Of a stretch of DNA of 64,000 nt, positions 11,800 to 25,200 are shown piece by piece. Source of the stretch: Euwallacea fornicatus (lineage: Eukaryota > Arthropoda > Insecta > Coleoptera > Curculionidae); contig NC_089542.1 of the NCBI RefSeq assembly GCF_040115645.1, positions 6,510,001 to 6,574,000 on the forward strand, given 5' to 3'. The translations under genes and the position numbers were made by a program. The stretch's first letter is position 1. Each line of letters begins with the position of its first letter. The notes beneath the pieces were generated by a model. It made no database searches, was not told the DNA's origin, and saw only the letters and a program-made list of their open reading frames with translations.

Positions 11800-14700
11800 G
11801 AGGCCATACGACATACTAAATTTTCGAGATGCAATTTTTGTGTTATTTTCAATTTTGCAAAAATTTTTTATTATTCGTTTGGTCTTCTTAAATAAATTAA
11901 AAAATATTATCAACAATAATTTTTTAATTATTTTTTGGCGAGAATTATAAAAAAAATCCTGTTACTAGCTCTAAGCGATAATCAAAATTTATAATATCCG
12001 TAACTTTTGTGGACAATTTTAGTTCAAAATTAAATCTCTATTTGCCTAATTTCTTCAATCATCAGCGTTATTTTGTGGGTATTCATTGCATTCTGCACCG
12101 ATCTGCAATGGCCAGTGGTATGATCACGGGGCAGATTGGTTAAAAAAAAATTATTTTATGATTTTATTAATCATATACTTCATACTCATTGTATCCACTT
12201 CTGTGTCAACGCTAAAAATGCGAGACTTTATCTGTAGTGTGTGGCGCGAATTTCGAATTACGCCCGCTTTCCGGGTAATCCTCTAATCTTCATTGTTCTG
12301 TCTGAATACGGCGACTCGCATTGTTGATGCAATTGTCTGCGGTTGAATTGATTCAGCTCTAAAATGAATTTCGAATAGGTCCGCTATTACTAATCAGTCC
12401 TCTGCAACTGCACGAAAAATATTGAAATCTTAAATGTTAATATGAAAACAAATTGATTCAAGAATCAATTTCCTCCTCCTTTAAGTTTCACCAAAGCATC
12501 ACAAAATATCATACCATGTTTTTACAAAATTCTTGACAATACCGAGAATCAAGTTTTGTCTCGAACATCATGTGAAATACAACACTTCTGTACCTCTCGG
12601 CGCCATCTGTGAGCAAACGTACTAAGTTAGAAATGATTCTTTGACAATATGGCGAATAAACAATCACCTAAGATATTTTTTTGGTTTATTTAATTGTTCT
12701 AAATATACAGCAAGTTTCAATGAGCTCGGTAAAATACCTTATTTTAAGGTGGGTATATCATGTAAACCAGTATTAGATCACAATACAATATGAATTTGAA
12801 GTTGTAGAAGATGTTGAAAAAAGAAATTGATTTTACTAATCTGTAGACTGTTTCCTTACAAATACAAGGTGAAGAAGTATTAGATGTTCTGAAAAATATC
12901 TGAATCTAATCTTCAACACCCCATATCTGGAAAACATTCCTATAGTTCTGCTGGCATAAACTGACCCGTCTTGTATATTTAGAATAAAGTACGTTCAAAT
13001 ACGCCATAATTGTAAATGCACTTTATATTTGCCGTATAAAGCAACTGCCTTCACAACGATGTCGTGCATGATTAAAATTCAATTATTACCTGGAGCTGTT
13101 AAAGAAAATTACTTCCTGGACAAGACTGAAAATTAATTTTTAACAGCAGATATTCCCAAGACAGTTACCCAACTAATAATTTAATTACAAAAATGCATAC
13201 TTCTTTGTAGTCTGTTTCTAATTAAGCACAAAAAACCGCACTTAAATTTAATCTGAAAAAAGTCTTTTCCATCCCGTATTTTCCAACATCAAAAGTGGAC
13301 TTAATAAAATGCTAATTATAAGTTACTTACATTACGATTTCGGAATGCGGACGGCTTAAAGGCAAGTCTCTCTCACTAAGGATTCGCAATTAGAATTCAA
13401 AAGTTAAAAAGCAATTTTTGCAAGATATTGAATATCAAGCGGCGTCTCCGTCGAAGTGAAAAAGGCTTTCAGTTCAAGGCAATGGTGGAATGTAATAAGG
13501 GATGCTGTTAATAAATTCAAATTTATGCTGCTGAAAACCACACAAATGGTCCGTCCCTGGATAGATCCGTTATACAACAAAGGGTAATTATTTAAACGTC
13601 TCGTCTGGCTATTTCCCAGTTCAAGTTCCATTTACGTGTTCGATATAAAGTTGTGGCAACCTCCAGATTTATGACATGTATCCCCCATTAAGCCGCATTG
13701 TTCCCAGGCTTTGGGGCGATAACGCCACGCTCGAGCCCCGATTTCCGGGACGCTTAGTCTATTTTCCTTATTTTAAAGCATCCACAAAATGCTCCCCGCC
13801 TTTATAGGATCACCCTTTTATGCAACTGTTGAATAAATAAATTAGCCCCGGCCTGACTTGAGTCGAAAATAAAACGATCAGCCACCTTGTTCGCTCGAGC
13901 TTTATGACCTCCTTTTGTATCGTCGACGAAATAGTTTGTCAAAGTGCCAAAGCTCTTAACTCTATTAAGATCAAAGCTCGTATAAAGACTCTTCCACGGG
14001 GCTCCAAAATATGGCATTAAATAAGAATTTATGTCTTTGAAGGAAAATCGTCAAATAATGGCCCAGTTCCGAAAGTGGCACTAAATAACTTGTACCACCA
14101 CTTTGTGTTGCATGTTGAAGATCAAGTGAAGCGATAAGGAAATTTATGGGTAGTGTTGGCCAAGTTACTCAAAAGGGATCATCTATTATAGATTTAGCAT
14201 AATTCTGGCCGAAAAGCGCATTAAAAAAGGCTGTAATGCCTTCCGGATATTGGGGCCGACCGATCGAATTATATCCCAGAAAACCCGAGAGGAACACTGC
14301 TTGATGGCGGATTTGCCCTATAAATCTTCAGGTTACACGAACTCCGTGTCACTTTTAAAGTTAAGTTCTTTGTGTGCTTTCGGGCTGCAAACTTTAAATT
14401 CAATAATTCCGAATTAAGGTTATGCCATATTCTCGCCTCGTTCCTTGTTGGTGGTACAACAATTCTATTGTAAATTTTAGTTTTAAACTCTACAGAACAG
14501 TTTAAAGCTTTCGTATTAAATTTTTTTTTTAATTATTATATAACTGATTGTATGAGAAGTCATTTTAGACTTCGTCGGTGCATTATTAATTCATCGATTT
14601 TCAATGCATTTAAATGTGAAAACTCTTTAAAGGACTCAAAAACAGTTCCAAAAAAAATTTTAAATCACGTTGAAGAATAATCGGGTAAAATTACTATACA

Positions 14701-17700
14701 AAGAATTCCAACAGATGGCGCAAACACCTATTGCGCCATGAATAATTCAACGGAATTGTGATTGGGGGTTCCACCTACAGCAATTTCAAAAGAGATTTTC
14801 ATTCACCATTATCTCAAGAAAATTTTGTATGTTTACCGTTTAAAAAAATTACATTTGTTTTTTTTAATTTATTTAGTTATACAAATAAAATTTGAGATTT
14901 ATTGCAAATCATCAGAATAAATTTCACGACAAATTTAACTACCTTTTCATTCTAATTTCATTAACTATGGATAATCATTAGACTAGTATGGGTTACCTAA
15001 TAGTAATACATATGTAAGATTCGATATTAAAATGAACTTCCAAAACTAAAAATTAAAATTTGTAAATATTATATTTTTAGTCATCGATTATTTCAGGTAT
15101 CAACGCTCATTCTGACACTCAAAATTTTGAACATGATTGCACAACTTAATATTAATTGAACCAATCAACGCCTTCTTTCTTTTACGAAAACCCTATGCTA
15201 GATAAATATCATTATCTTGGACAACGGTGTATGGCTGCTTATATGATTCTAGATAGATTTAATTGCAAAATTCTTTATAAACAATCAGGAAGAATACAAA
15301 AACTTTGAAGAATAAAAATAGTTTAGATTGGTAAATGTATTTCTTTAGATCAATGCACATATTTCTCTAAATCTCATATGTATATTATCAAAATATTTCT
15401 ATTCACCTTTTTCGCAAGGAAATGTTAACTATTTATATTTACGTCTGTTAGTACAATTATTTAGTTTATTCGTAGGTGGGGATGGTATTTAATGACAATT
15501 TTTGTTACAAATTGTCAATTTAGTTACGTTTGTATAAGCATGACACGTTCTTAGTTAGCCACCTAACAACAAAAGTATCTTTGTCCCGTAAATAAGGAAA
15601 TATTCCTCTTGGTTTTGCTTATACATTTCGAGTTGGGGAAAAATGCGCTGCGCCCGTAATCCCGGGTGTGTATCTCACTGGTACGGCACCCGTTCTGCTA
15701 AATCATCTGGAAATATCTGTCCAAACTTTCCGTTCTATTTCTAAACAGAGAAGTAAGACGTTTTAAAAGCGTTGCATTTTCCCCCGCAGCTGGCACAGTT
15801 CCGTCTTCGCTACATAAAATCTGCATTTTAACAATATGGCACATCGTTTCCATATAGAGGAAAACAACCGGCACGAGAGGGTTTCGGGGAAGGAAACGAT
15901 TATGAGGTGGAAAATATTGTATTCTCGTTTTATTACCTTGGTCAAGTTGTGGCCACAAAACCGTGAATAAATCTTATATTTCTATGTCACCATGCTTTAA
16001 ACTTTAGAGGTAAAACAATAATAGTAAACATGTCCGAGTGGCATAAAATCCTAAAAAGCACTCCATCTCAACCCCGTCTCTAGAATGGCCTGAATTATTT
16101 GCAATTTACTTGAAATATTTAGCCGGCGGTCTCGCACCGGCGCCCCAACTTTTCTTTTCTAGCCCAAGACTGGCTCGTATATTGTCCATATACCGTTCAA
16201 ATTTAATGTTATATCAGCGTATATAGCTCCCTTAGGTTTTACAAAGTGTCTGCACAATTCTGCAGCTCAAATTGATGCTTCGAATATTCCATTCCTTCCA
16301 GTCAGGCAAAGGATAATTATTTGCTTTATTTGCCTCTCTTTTTGGCTCTACATTGTATGCCAATTTCACACAGATGTTCCCACCGATAACATATTTCTCG
16401 AGCCCGCTGAAAAAGAGCGTAAAAAGAACCGCATACAGCCGTTTCGTATACATTTTACATGTACGACCGGCCAAATTCTGCCTTGCTCCGTAAAAAATAA
16501 ACAGAGTAACAGACCTCCAGCTCTCGGTTAAGCTCTAAGTTTCACTGAATATTTCATTTAAACTGTTTACGAATTAGAGTGAAAGAGATTTCGAAATCGT
16601 TCTTGCATGTCCAACTAGGACGTTAAAATAATTGCGTGTAAAAATAAGGTAACCTGTATAAGTGACGTTCATAATTTACAAGGATTTAACGCCCTGTTCT
16701 GCTGTATTAAATTAAATTGTTAATAAGGGGGTAATGGATTTGAGAATATTTCGGTTTTGATCCTTAAATTTAAATTTGCAAGAGTTTTAGTGAGTTTAAA
16801 ATGGTTCCTACATTTGTTTAAAATAGTTCCTTATTATAACACGTTATAGATTATGGAATAACACCCCAATCCACATTTACAAAGAATCGATTTTTTTCAC
16901 CATATTGTTAAAAATGTATACAATTAATTTTCCCGCATTTCAGTTGAAACGCCTATGATATCTGCAATGCTTCTAGCGAATTCAAAATTAATTTTAAAGT
17001 TATTTCCTCGGGGTGTTAAACCCTCTATAGTTAGAGGAAGTCACTTCTTTTAGGGAACTGAATAAAAATTTAGTGTGATTTAGCAGTGAGTTTGCATATA
17101 AATATAGAGAAATAATTGGCGAGTTTCCTGGAGTTTTTCAACCAATTTCCTTTTAAAAACAAGCGTTTCAAGTCCGGAATATCTTTTATAAACCTCAAAT
17201 TATGAAGATTAATTACCTGGTTGTTAAATAGATCGGAGGCTTTACTTTCTTTGATGAGTTGTATTGAAATATTCATTATAAATAAGGAAATATCAAGCCT
17301 AGTGGATAATTCTGTTGTTAACTTTAGTACGGCTTTAAACCTCATTTGGCATATCCCTAATATTTGAAAACTATCTTGGAAATTCGAAAGGTGTTTGTGT
17401 GTGCTCCCAGAAAATGGTATGTGATTTCTTAGAAAGAGGAAAATGTTTAATAGCTTTTTCTAAGATTGAGGGTTAGATATAATTCTCATTCACCGATATT
17501 TTATCCCACGAAACAGCTCTGGGCCGGCGCAGAAAAGAAGTGGAATCACGGGGTTTTTTAGTGAATACGCTCAGTAAGCGAATCTCACATTATCCAGCGG
17601 ACAGAACAAGCTAGGTGTCTTGAAGATTTTCCTCGAAGAAAAAAAAAGATATAATGCCCATTTCATACATTTTCCTAAATTTTTAAGCAAAAATTTGAGG

Positions 17701-17856
17701 TCGAGGCTTGTTAATGTCTTGATTTTAGTCTTTATTAAAGCGCATATAAATAATATAATTATAGTAAATTGAAAAGTATGTACATTGGTTAAAAAATATT
17801 GCAAGTTCCGTACACGTACAACGACACTATAAAACAAACAATAGTTGAAAACTTAC
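11800..17856. other. gene-free stretch
   Basis: No supported gene. It contains one copy of a two-copy interspersed repeat (12042-12225). A segment near 12900 (AACACCCCATATCTGGAAAA) resembles a decayed inner edge of the 64-818 element's TIR. ORFs at 13404-13631, 13802-14017, 15698-15958 and 16232-16474 look like chance. Confidence 0.45.
12042..12225 (+). repeat. interspersed repeat, copy 1 (partner at 61012-61205)
   Basis: Collinear blocks are shared with 61012-61205: a TAATTTCTTCAAT block, then ATTTTGTGG, then CATACTCATTGTA/CATATTAATTGTA, and CACTTCTGTGTCAACGCTAAAAAT versus TACTTCTGTGTAAACGCTAAAAAT. The copies are diverged with indels. The repeat class is unknown and I see no coding capacity. 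Confidence 0.5.
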
Positions 17857-18159
17857 TTAAAGTTCACAATCTGTAGTAAAATTTTTCATCACCATATTAT
17901 CAAGAATTCCAACAAATAATTTTTCAATAAATTTTAAATTATTTTTATTTATTGCTACACACCTTAAAACAAAAACTAAATTCTTTCCTACTGAAGCAAC
18001 ATCTAGTTCTTCACCGCACAAATACTGAATCATCCTAGCTGCTTTAAAGTTGGTATAAGAATTTTTTCCTTGGAGATAAAATATGCGCCCCTTAAATTGA
18101 ATTTGTACCCCAGAAAAATCAACATTTCGACGTACTGCATCGGATATTTCGATATACAT
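17857..18159 (-). CDS. unrecognised 100-aa single-exon ORF
   Basis: The ORF starts at an ATG preceded by an in-frame TGA (cga tgt tga aga ATG), so the start is well defined. It encodes MYIEISDAVRRNVDFSG followed by an FKGRIFYLQGKNSYTNF block and ends FTTDCEL. The residue mix (charged, aromatic and small residues interleaved) looks more like a real protein than the hydrophobic or Lys/Asn-rich chance ORFs around it. I do not recognise the family and see no signal peptide or membrane helix. The stop TAA is directly followed by a good splice donor (GTAAGT), so it could be a terminal coding exon with a 3' UTR intron. It lies 1.5 kb upstream of nudC, on the opposite strand. It may be chance. Confidence 0.3.
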   Translation of the reverse strand: MYIEISDAVRRNVDFSGVQIQFKGRIFYLQGKNSYTNFKAARMIQYLCGEELDVASVGKNLVFVLRCVAINKNNLKFIEKLFVGILDNMVMKNFTTDCEL

Positions 18160-19665
18160 TCTTCAACATCGTAACGACCTGGATAATGCTAAACATGCAG
18201 ATTCGTTGGAGCGCCTTCGAATCCTGCCATCTGTGGAATAAGATGGAACGCCGCCTCCTGGAAACCTTGTTGTGCTTTTGTGTGTGAAAATAAAAATAGA
18301 AAGTCCTAGCCGTTTACCCGATTTACTTAGGGGCAATCAGTCGTGTCGAAAGATTAGCCATATTCTTCCATATGTTATACAAGATAGAGCTAAGAAGTAA
18401 GTATAGGGAGTCCGGGATATAATATAATCTCTAAAATCTAACTAAAGACGTTGTAAGCGGTATAGCGTGATCCTCGCAAGGTTATCTAGGCACGTTATTT
18501 ATTAATTTTCATTATCTCCTCGACGGCCTTTCGCAGGGCCCTTTCTGCAAACAGCTTAGTTTTTGTCAGTCGCTCAACTCGGAAAATGCGAACTAGCCTT
18601 GTGGATAATTTATAATTTCATTCCGGTTTGAGCGTCTTGTCCCTGTTTTGTCCTATAGGGGGCTTTTTTGTACTAGTATATGGTTTGCAGTTGGTTATAA
18701 TAGTTAAATCTAAAAATGTCTCCAAGAAAGTGAGTCCCATAAGCTTGTAGAATGAGTTCCGCAAAAAACTCTGCTAATACAATTTCTTTTATTTTAAAGT
18801 TAAGGCAAGTTTTCTGAACGGGACTGCCCTGGATGAAAGGAGAAATATGATAAATCTGCTAGATCAGACTATTGAAGTTGAATTAGAACACCAAATGAAG
18901 TTCATTTTGAAATTTATCATGAACAGAATCTTTTTCAATTGCTATGAAATTACACAGCTAGAGACCCCGCGAAGCCATCTCTACACAAAATATTTAAAAC
19001 TCAAACCGGTTTCCCTTGTTAAGATCGATTTAATTTTGAATTTGCGTCAATGGTTACAATGCAACTACAGGTCAATAGATGTCGCGAAACTGGCTGTTTG
19101 ACACAACATGTCCAGTAACTTCATAGAGCAAATTTTGTATTTCTAACAGGAATTATATAAATTGTAGATATTTCATTACCAAAAAAAATGTTCTTGATAC
19201 CATTATAAGAGATAGAATAAAAATCTCCAGAAAGCAATATAATGTTCCTTATTATTTCTTTAAAGTATGATTTTAAATTTGTTTTAGTTGTATTCACAAC
19301 CAATTAAACCAACTTTTTTCGTATGCATATAGATATACTTAATATTCTTGTGGAGAGATAGTAATTTGGATTGATGCGATAATTAGTGGTGAAAACTGAT
19401 TAATTAATGAGTTAATTTCTTTTCCATTAGATGTTCATCAATTTTTCAATCATCCAAAAGTGCATACGGAATGACGTAATTTTTATTTCATGACTCAGTA
19501 ACTACAAATACTAGTTCCTCACTTACAAGAATTTTGTCACTGTCAAAGTCATTGTGAATGTGACTTTCAAAAAGGTAGTAAACTTGTTTTGCATTTTCTA
19601 TATTGCGTTCTTGAACGAATCAATTAAAATTTTTAAAGAATCTGATTCCAAAAAGCATAAGAAAA
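18160..19665. other. nudC upstream region
   Basis: Non-coding as far as I can see. It should contain the promoter and 5' UTR of nudC and, if real, of the divergent ORF at 17857-18159. I see no convincing TATA box close to either start. The ORF at 18847-19101 has no recognisable features. Confidence 0.4.
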
Positions 19666-20302
19666 ATGAATGGAGATAGTAATAAAACCGACCAGTTCGA
19701 TGCCCTATTTCTCTCAATCGCCCAACATCATCCTGGAGGTGCACATCAGGTATGTTTTTTACTTATTAAAATCAACTTCCTATGAATAATATGATTTTAC
19801 ACCACATTAAGCTTTTAGACACTTTTGTCGAGTTCTTAGGCCGGAAAACAGACTTTTTCACAGGCGCTATGAAAGGTGAATGGGAGAAGGTACTATGCGA
19901 CTTTAAATTATAAAGTTTAGATGATATCTCATGTTTGTATTGCAGCTAGTAATGAATACATTCAGGAAACATGAGAAAATCAGCTTTGAGACCCACGAGG
20001 CGGAGTTGAAAGCTAGACGAGCCAAAGAGGCAGCTAGGAAAGCTAAGCAAGATGAAGAGGAGACTATAAAACCTGCACAAATAACTGAACTTACTAATGA
20101 AGAGGCTGATCGCTTACAGAAAGAAATAGATGACACTAAGGCAGGCCCGAGTACATCAACTGCTAGTAAAGAGACAGTTATTTCGCCTCAGAAAGTCGAG
20201 GATGATGAAGATGAGACAGAAAAAGGGAAATTGGTGCCTAACAGTGAGAATGGGTGTGATTTGGAAAAGTACAAGTGGACACAGACATTGCAGGATGTAG
20301 AG
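19666..20302 (+). CDS. nudC: NudC nuclear-migration chaperone, exons 1-3 (5' part)
   Basis: NudC is a cytoplasmic co-chaperone linking Hsp90 and dynein/LIS1 in nuclear migration and mitosis. The exons are 19666-19749, 19812-19889 and 19946-20302, all phase 0, with introns of 62 and 56 bp. They encode residues 1-173: the N-terminal NudC domain (DQFDALFLSIAQHHPGG, then LLDTFVEFLGRKTDFF), a charged coiled-coil stretch rich in Ala/Lys/Glu, the hallmark ITELTNEEADRLQ motif, an acidic linker, and the start of the CS/p23 domain (YKWTQTLQDVE). The donor after exon 3 is AG|GTAAGC. Its continuation is 32 kb away, at 52637. Reading through that donor gives an early stop at 20437. The joined protein is 322 aa, close to vertebrate NudC (about 330). 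Confidence 0.93.
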
Positions 20303-21496
20303 GTAAGCACCTTTAAGGGGTTTATTTTATGTCTTAACCCATTCAGAGCTAAGAAGGTTTCAAGTGTGTTAATAAAAACCACATTACAGGCCCAGTGCTA
20401 TACATCTATGATTTCTTTTCTTGCACCTTTATATTGATGACATATATATTCAAGATACTTTTGTATCTTTACTGACTAGGTGTCATATATGTTAGAAAAA
20501 ATACCAACCTGCCTGCTACTATTGAAGCATGGCACTTGGGTCAGCAATTATTGTCACGGCTCTACATGCTAGTGTCCCCTTCTTTAAACTTCTTTGTGAA
20601 AGGCATTTTATTAATGCTAACTTTAATATACTAATAAATGATATCATTTATCCTGAATGGGTTAAGCAAAAAAAATTTGAAGGCAACTCCTGTTGGATTT
20701 TTGATGTAAAATGTTCGTCATTGTGATGATAATTTGGGAATGAGTGGCGAATCATAGCTGTATTGCATTGAAAATCTTTAGAGAAAATGAAATATCACAA
20801 ACAATGCATTTATTAAGCTATGTGTTACAGTACCAAATGGATTTTGGACATTATATATTTTACATGTGACTCATTTGTAAAACAATACCCTCCTTTATGA
20901 TTGAGTTACTGTCAACTTTTATAATAACTTGGAACTTTTTAGTAGGTATGACTTTCATGAAGAAAACTCCAGTTACATTTTATGTTTTGATTACCCTTTA
21001 AAATATTTTACTTAGGTATTTTGAAGGTATCTTATTCAATAGGAGCACCAAACTTTAAAAACTCAAGTAAAGACATAAATAAATGCTTACTATCATGACA
21101 ATTTAAAGAACCTTCAAATTTACCATCATTTTATTCTGACGCTCATTTAATTTAAATATTACATAAATATTCATAAATACATTAAATACTGTACATTATC
21201 CTATTCATATTAACTGGTGTTCTCATATCACAGTAATAATAATATTATTTAATTAATTTACTTAAAATATTCACAATGCCCTAATGAGGCTTATATATAA
21301 TTAAACTTAATAGTACATTAAGGCAGTGTTTAAGGGCCAATATTCTTTAAAAAATGGCACTTGGACACCATTGATTTGGTTACAAACTGCTACAAAAATA
21401 CAATATTATTTTCCAATAATGAAACTGTGTTAAGTACAGAGTAAATAGTAATAATGCTATTTAAGACAAGTACATAGCTTAGCAATCTTGCTGGTA

Positions 21497-22259
21497 TCAG
21501 TATCTTCTTTGGTCTCTGGCTCTCACTGCAACAAATCCATAGTTACGATAAATTCTTCAGACAAAGGAACAACTTACTCTCCATAACATAGATGGCCACA
21601 AGTATGCCCACCATGAACAGGGCGGACATGCTAAGTACTAAAATAGTAAGCTGATGCTTCCTACAGAAGCTGCGTTTAGGAACCTTGGAAGGTCTGGAAT
21701 TCACATTGATGACTGTAAAATGCATAGAACTGGCTACTGAAACATTGTCTGGCTCCGGTCCTTGTCGCGTCTTGGGAAGGGCCGCTATGAACTCATTGTC
21801 TTTATTAGTCTTCTCCAGGTAGTATTGGATGTTGAGGTCTCTTGTACTTATCGCCTCATCCTCCGGGTTTTGAGGGTGGATTTGTGCGAGGTTCGCGGCA
21901 GTCAGTAGCAAGGACCCCGATCTGGCACTCTAGAGTTGCATTACCATAATTACTCTTAATTGTTCTTGAGCTTGTATTGTTATTGCCACCTACATATGCA
22001 CGATTATTGTCTCGGTCAAGATCAAATGTAAAGGTCGTTCAAGACATTTAAATTCATCGTAAGTGTTCACGGTTTGATATATGTAGATAATCGTAAAGGT
22101 TGTCATTTATTTATGATAATTACCAGTGTCAATGGGGAAAATAATTATTGGTCTTACCTGGGTGCTGTTATTGCTGGAGGTGGAACCCTGCGAACTGTTA
22201 GAGCTCCGAGCTAGTGTGGGTCTGGGGATGTGCCAACTCTTCTCGAGATCTGCGGAGAT
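21497..22259 (-). CDS. 3' exons of an unrecognised single-pass membrane protein, nested in nudC intron 3
   Basis: Three exons read on the minus strand: 22158-22259 (phase 0), 21578-21929 (acceptor CTCTAG, donor A|GTAAGT) and 21497-21525, ending TGA. The readable part is about 161 residues: a Ser/Asn/Thr-rich stretch, a cytoplasm-like polar region, then KRSFCRKHQ directly before a hydrophobic helix (LTILVLSMSALFMVGILVAIY), and a short basic tail ending MRARDQRRY. Basic residues before the helix suggest an N-in, C-out topology, although the short Arg-rich tail argues against it. I do not recognise the family. The 5' exons are not identified. A phase-compatible candidate first exon lies at 28810-28839 (ATG...CAG|GTAAGT). 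An AATAAA on the minus strand (21130-21135) may end a roughly 360-nt 3' UTR. The concordant phases and good splice sites make this a real gene. Confidence 0.7.
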
Positions 22260-25200
22260 CTGAAAAGAGACATTCAGGGTTTTCAGAAGAATTTTTTTTT
22301 AAATAAATTAAATCAGAAACTTCATTTTTTTTTTCTATGAAGAAATTAAATTGTCAATTCTCTATCAATAGGAAAACTGATCAGGTCGAAGCGTCGACAT
22401 TGTGCATTGTGAACTATTATTGAGTATTGTAGGTTTCAAATTCCACCCTCTAAGACATCTAAGGCTCATAGACAGAGCTAGACTGCCAAGTTTATACATT
22501 TTCTAGGGAATAATGTTATATATCAGTAATTTCTAAATGAATTTAATTCATTTGTATATGTGATTTAAAATCAAATATTTATATTAGCCAAATACTGGTT
22601 AAATAGCACGTTTTCAGTAAAACTGCATCGTTTTTCTGCAAAAACACGAGTATGAGGAACAAAGGAAATAAAGAACAAATTTCAAAATTCATTTAGATAA
22701 ACAAAACCCTTGGGCAACTCCGTATGGGGATGAGTTTCATCTGGTCCAGGCATCTGTTAATTGAGGTTTCTTTTCCGTTGGTCTATATTTCATGCATTTT
22801 AAACTGTTTTTTTTACTCAAAGTCATGTGTATTATGTCTACTAGTACAATATAAATGATTTTCGTTCTTTCTCGATTCTCACTCATGCATTTCATCACTG
22901 AAACTGGTTAACCTCTTGGAATCTTTAGGTAGATTGCACTCAGTCCTCGTCGCGTTAAAAATTTTTCCCGTTAATTAAAATCTACAGTGACACAATCTAA
23001 CGCCCTTAAATTTTCTCGTAATACCCAATGATCTAACATTACCGCATTGATGTGGTAATCAGAGGTCTAAAATCGGAAATTTCAAGATCACTTTCTCTTC
23101 TTTACCGTGCAGACGAGACTCTTGTGCAAAGTTGCACGTACGCGTATGAGCAATCTTCATTTATAGAAATATTTATGTACGAAATTTAATAATAACCAAC
23201 CAGACTTCCTGATTTTTTCTGGTACGCAATAAACGACCTACAATTTAAAAGCCCAATTTTTTGTGCCACCGCACCTAACTTATTAAATGTCGTCAATGAA
23301 AAAAGTTCAGGTTACATTACCCAGGGTACGTAAAATGTGTTGGTTACAAGGGCGTTAAGTTACTTAAACTTGTTTCGAAACAAGTTTTGTGGTTGTTGCA
23401 AGGTTGTTACTAGCAAGAACATCTTCGGTTGCAGCAGATGGTGAAAGAATGTGTGATTCTGGGATTTCCAGGGCGATCACATTTTTGCACAAACGCGATA
23501 AAAGTTATGTCAAAGCGTTCTGTTTTCAAACGGTATTGAAATTGGTGGAGATCCGGTAGTGTAGGAGCTCAAAAATGCTCATAAATATTCATAAGGCAAG
23601 GCCGTTTGATAAACTTTGAACGTAAACAATTGTGGTTTTTGAGAAATATTTATGAGGCCATTCGAATTGCGCAATAACTATACTTAAACTTCAGTGATAC
23701 CTTGCACGAAAAATTCTCGTGACGACTATCCCCAAAGAGTGTCGTGACTAATGTTTTTTTAAATTAACAATTTGATTTTCAGGGATAAGTAAGATAGGAT
23801 GTTAATTGTCCAACTGATAAATTATCCCAGAAATGTTTGACCAATGACGGGCAAGTCATGTTGAATTTGTCCGAGAAATTTGGGAATTTTTTCTCACACT
23901 TTTATAATGATAGAATGAGTGATATATTTATGTGATGTAATGACAGTTTTGACATATAAAATGAAATACCATTACGGATTATTTCCCGGAAGAATATGGG
24001 CATAAGTAAAATATTTTTCTATTATTTAGAATTGAGCAAAATTTTGCGGTAATTTTTTAATTAAATATTTGTACAATTAAAATAAATTTCCTCGACTGAA
24101 CATTTTATAACTCTAAATAGAAAAGATTCAGCAAGTCAAGTAATACCTAATTCACTTATATGTGTCATCTTTAACCCGTTTACCCTGTAGAGGCTAAATT
24201 TAGATCTGGCAAAGACATTTAGACGGGATGCCTTGCTGATGTGCATTTTTGTATTTGCACATACGTAGATCAAACTTAGAGTAGTGACAAATACACGGAA
24301 GTATTGGCCTATTAATACTTGAACAGGAGACAAGCGGTATCGATTCCAATAATTTCGCGGCATATTATTACCATAAGAATGATCGTTATTCTTGGATTTA
24401 TCGGTCTTAAGTTGGGCAAAAGCGTTTTAATTCAGTTCCTTGTTACCACATGGTTGTGTAGAAAAAAAAAACAGTTTTGCGTACTACTTTGGGGATATTT
24501 AAATTGCGAATTGCGGTAAAAAGTGAGTTTTTAGTAATTAAAAATTGCAATGGAATTTCTTAAGCACTACGATTTTGTCTATTTTTTATTTTTATTTTTG
24601 TATATTTTGAAGCCTGGAAAATGTGACAAACATCATTGGTTTAATGCATCAAAATTAATAGGAATATTCGAAATAATAGAAAAAATTTAGAAGAGTTTAA
24701 CTATGTTGGGAACTAAACTAACCTAAACTCACCTGAACTATAAAGATATTTTAGATTTCTTCAAGAGGTTTTTTAAGCGAAGTATAAAAGTAAAAAAAAA
24801 TCAGAATCGAAAACAACTTAATTAAGAGAAAATTAAGATATTTTCTGTCAACAATTCAAATTCAGTAAATTTTTTTCTGCAGGCAGGAAAAGTTCTCAAA
24901 ATACATTTTACCAATTTTTTAAGATTTGACAGAGAACGGAACTTTTTGACATCAAAAATTCAAAAATTTACAAAAACCTTCCAAAATTTATTGAAATTTT
25001 AAAATGAGCCATGATATCAGTCCTGACCAAGGGACAACATCGCTTTCTAGAAGATAACATTATGGTAGATATATTTCGATGAAAACACATGTAAGACTCT
25101 AAATTGTATTGCCAGGGTTTAAATTCGAATATTTCTTTTTGTTGTGTGCGACGGCAATGTCAAGTCGCAACATGATGTATTACAAGGTATAACCACTTAA

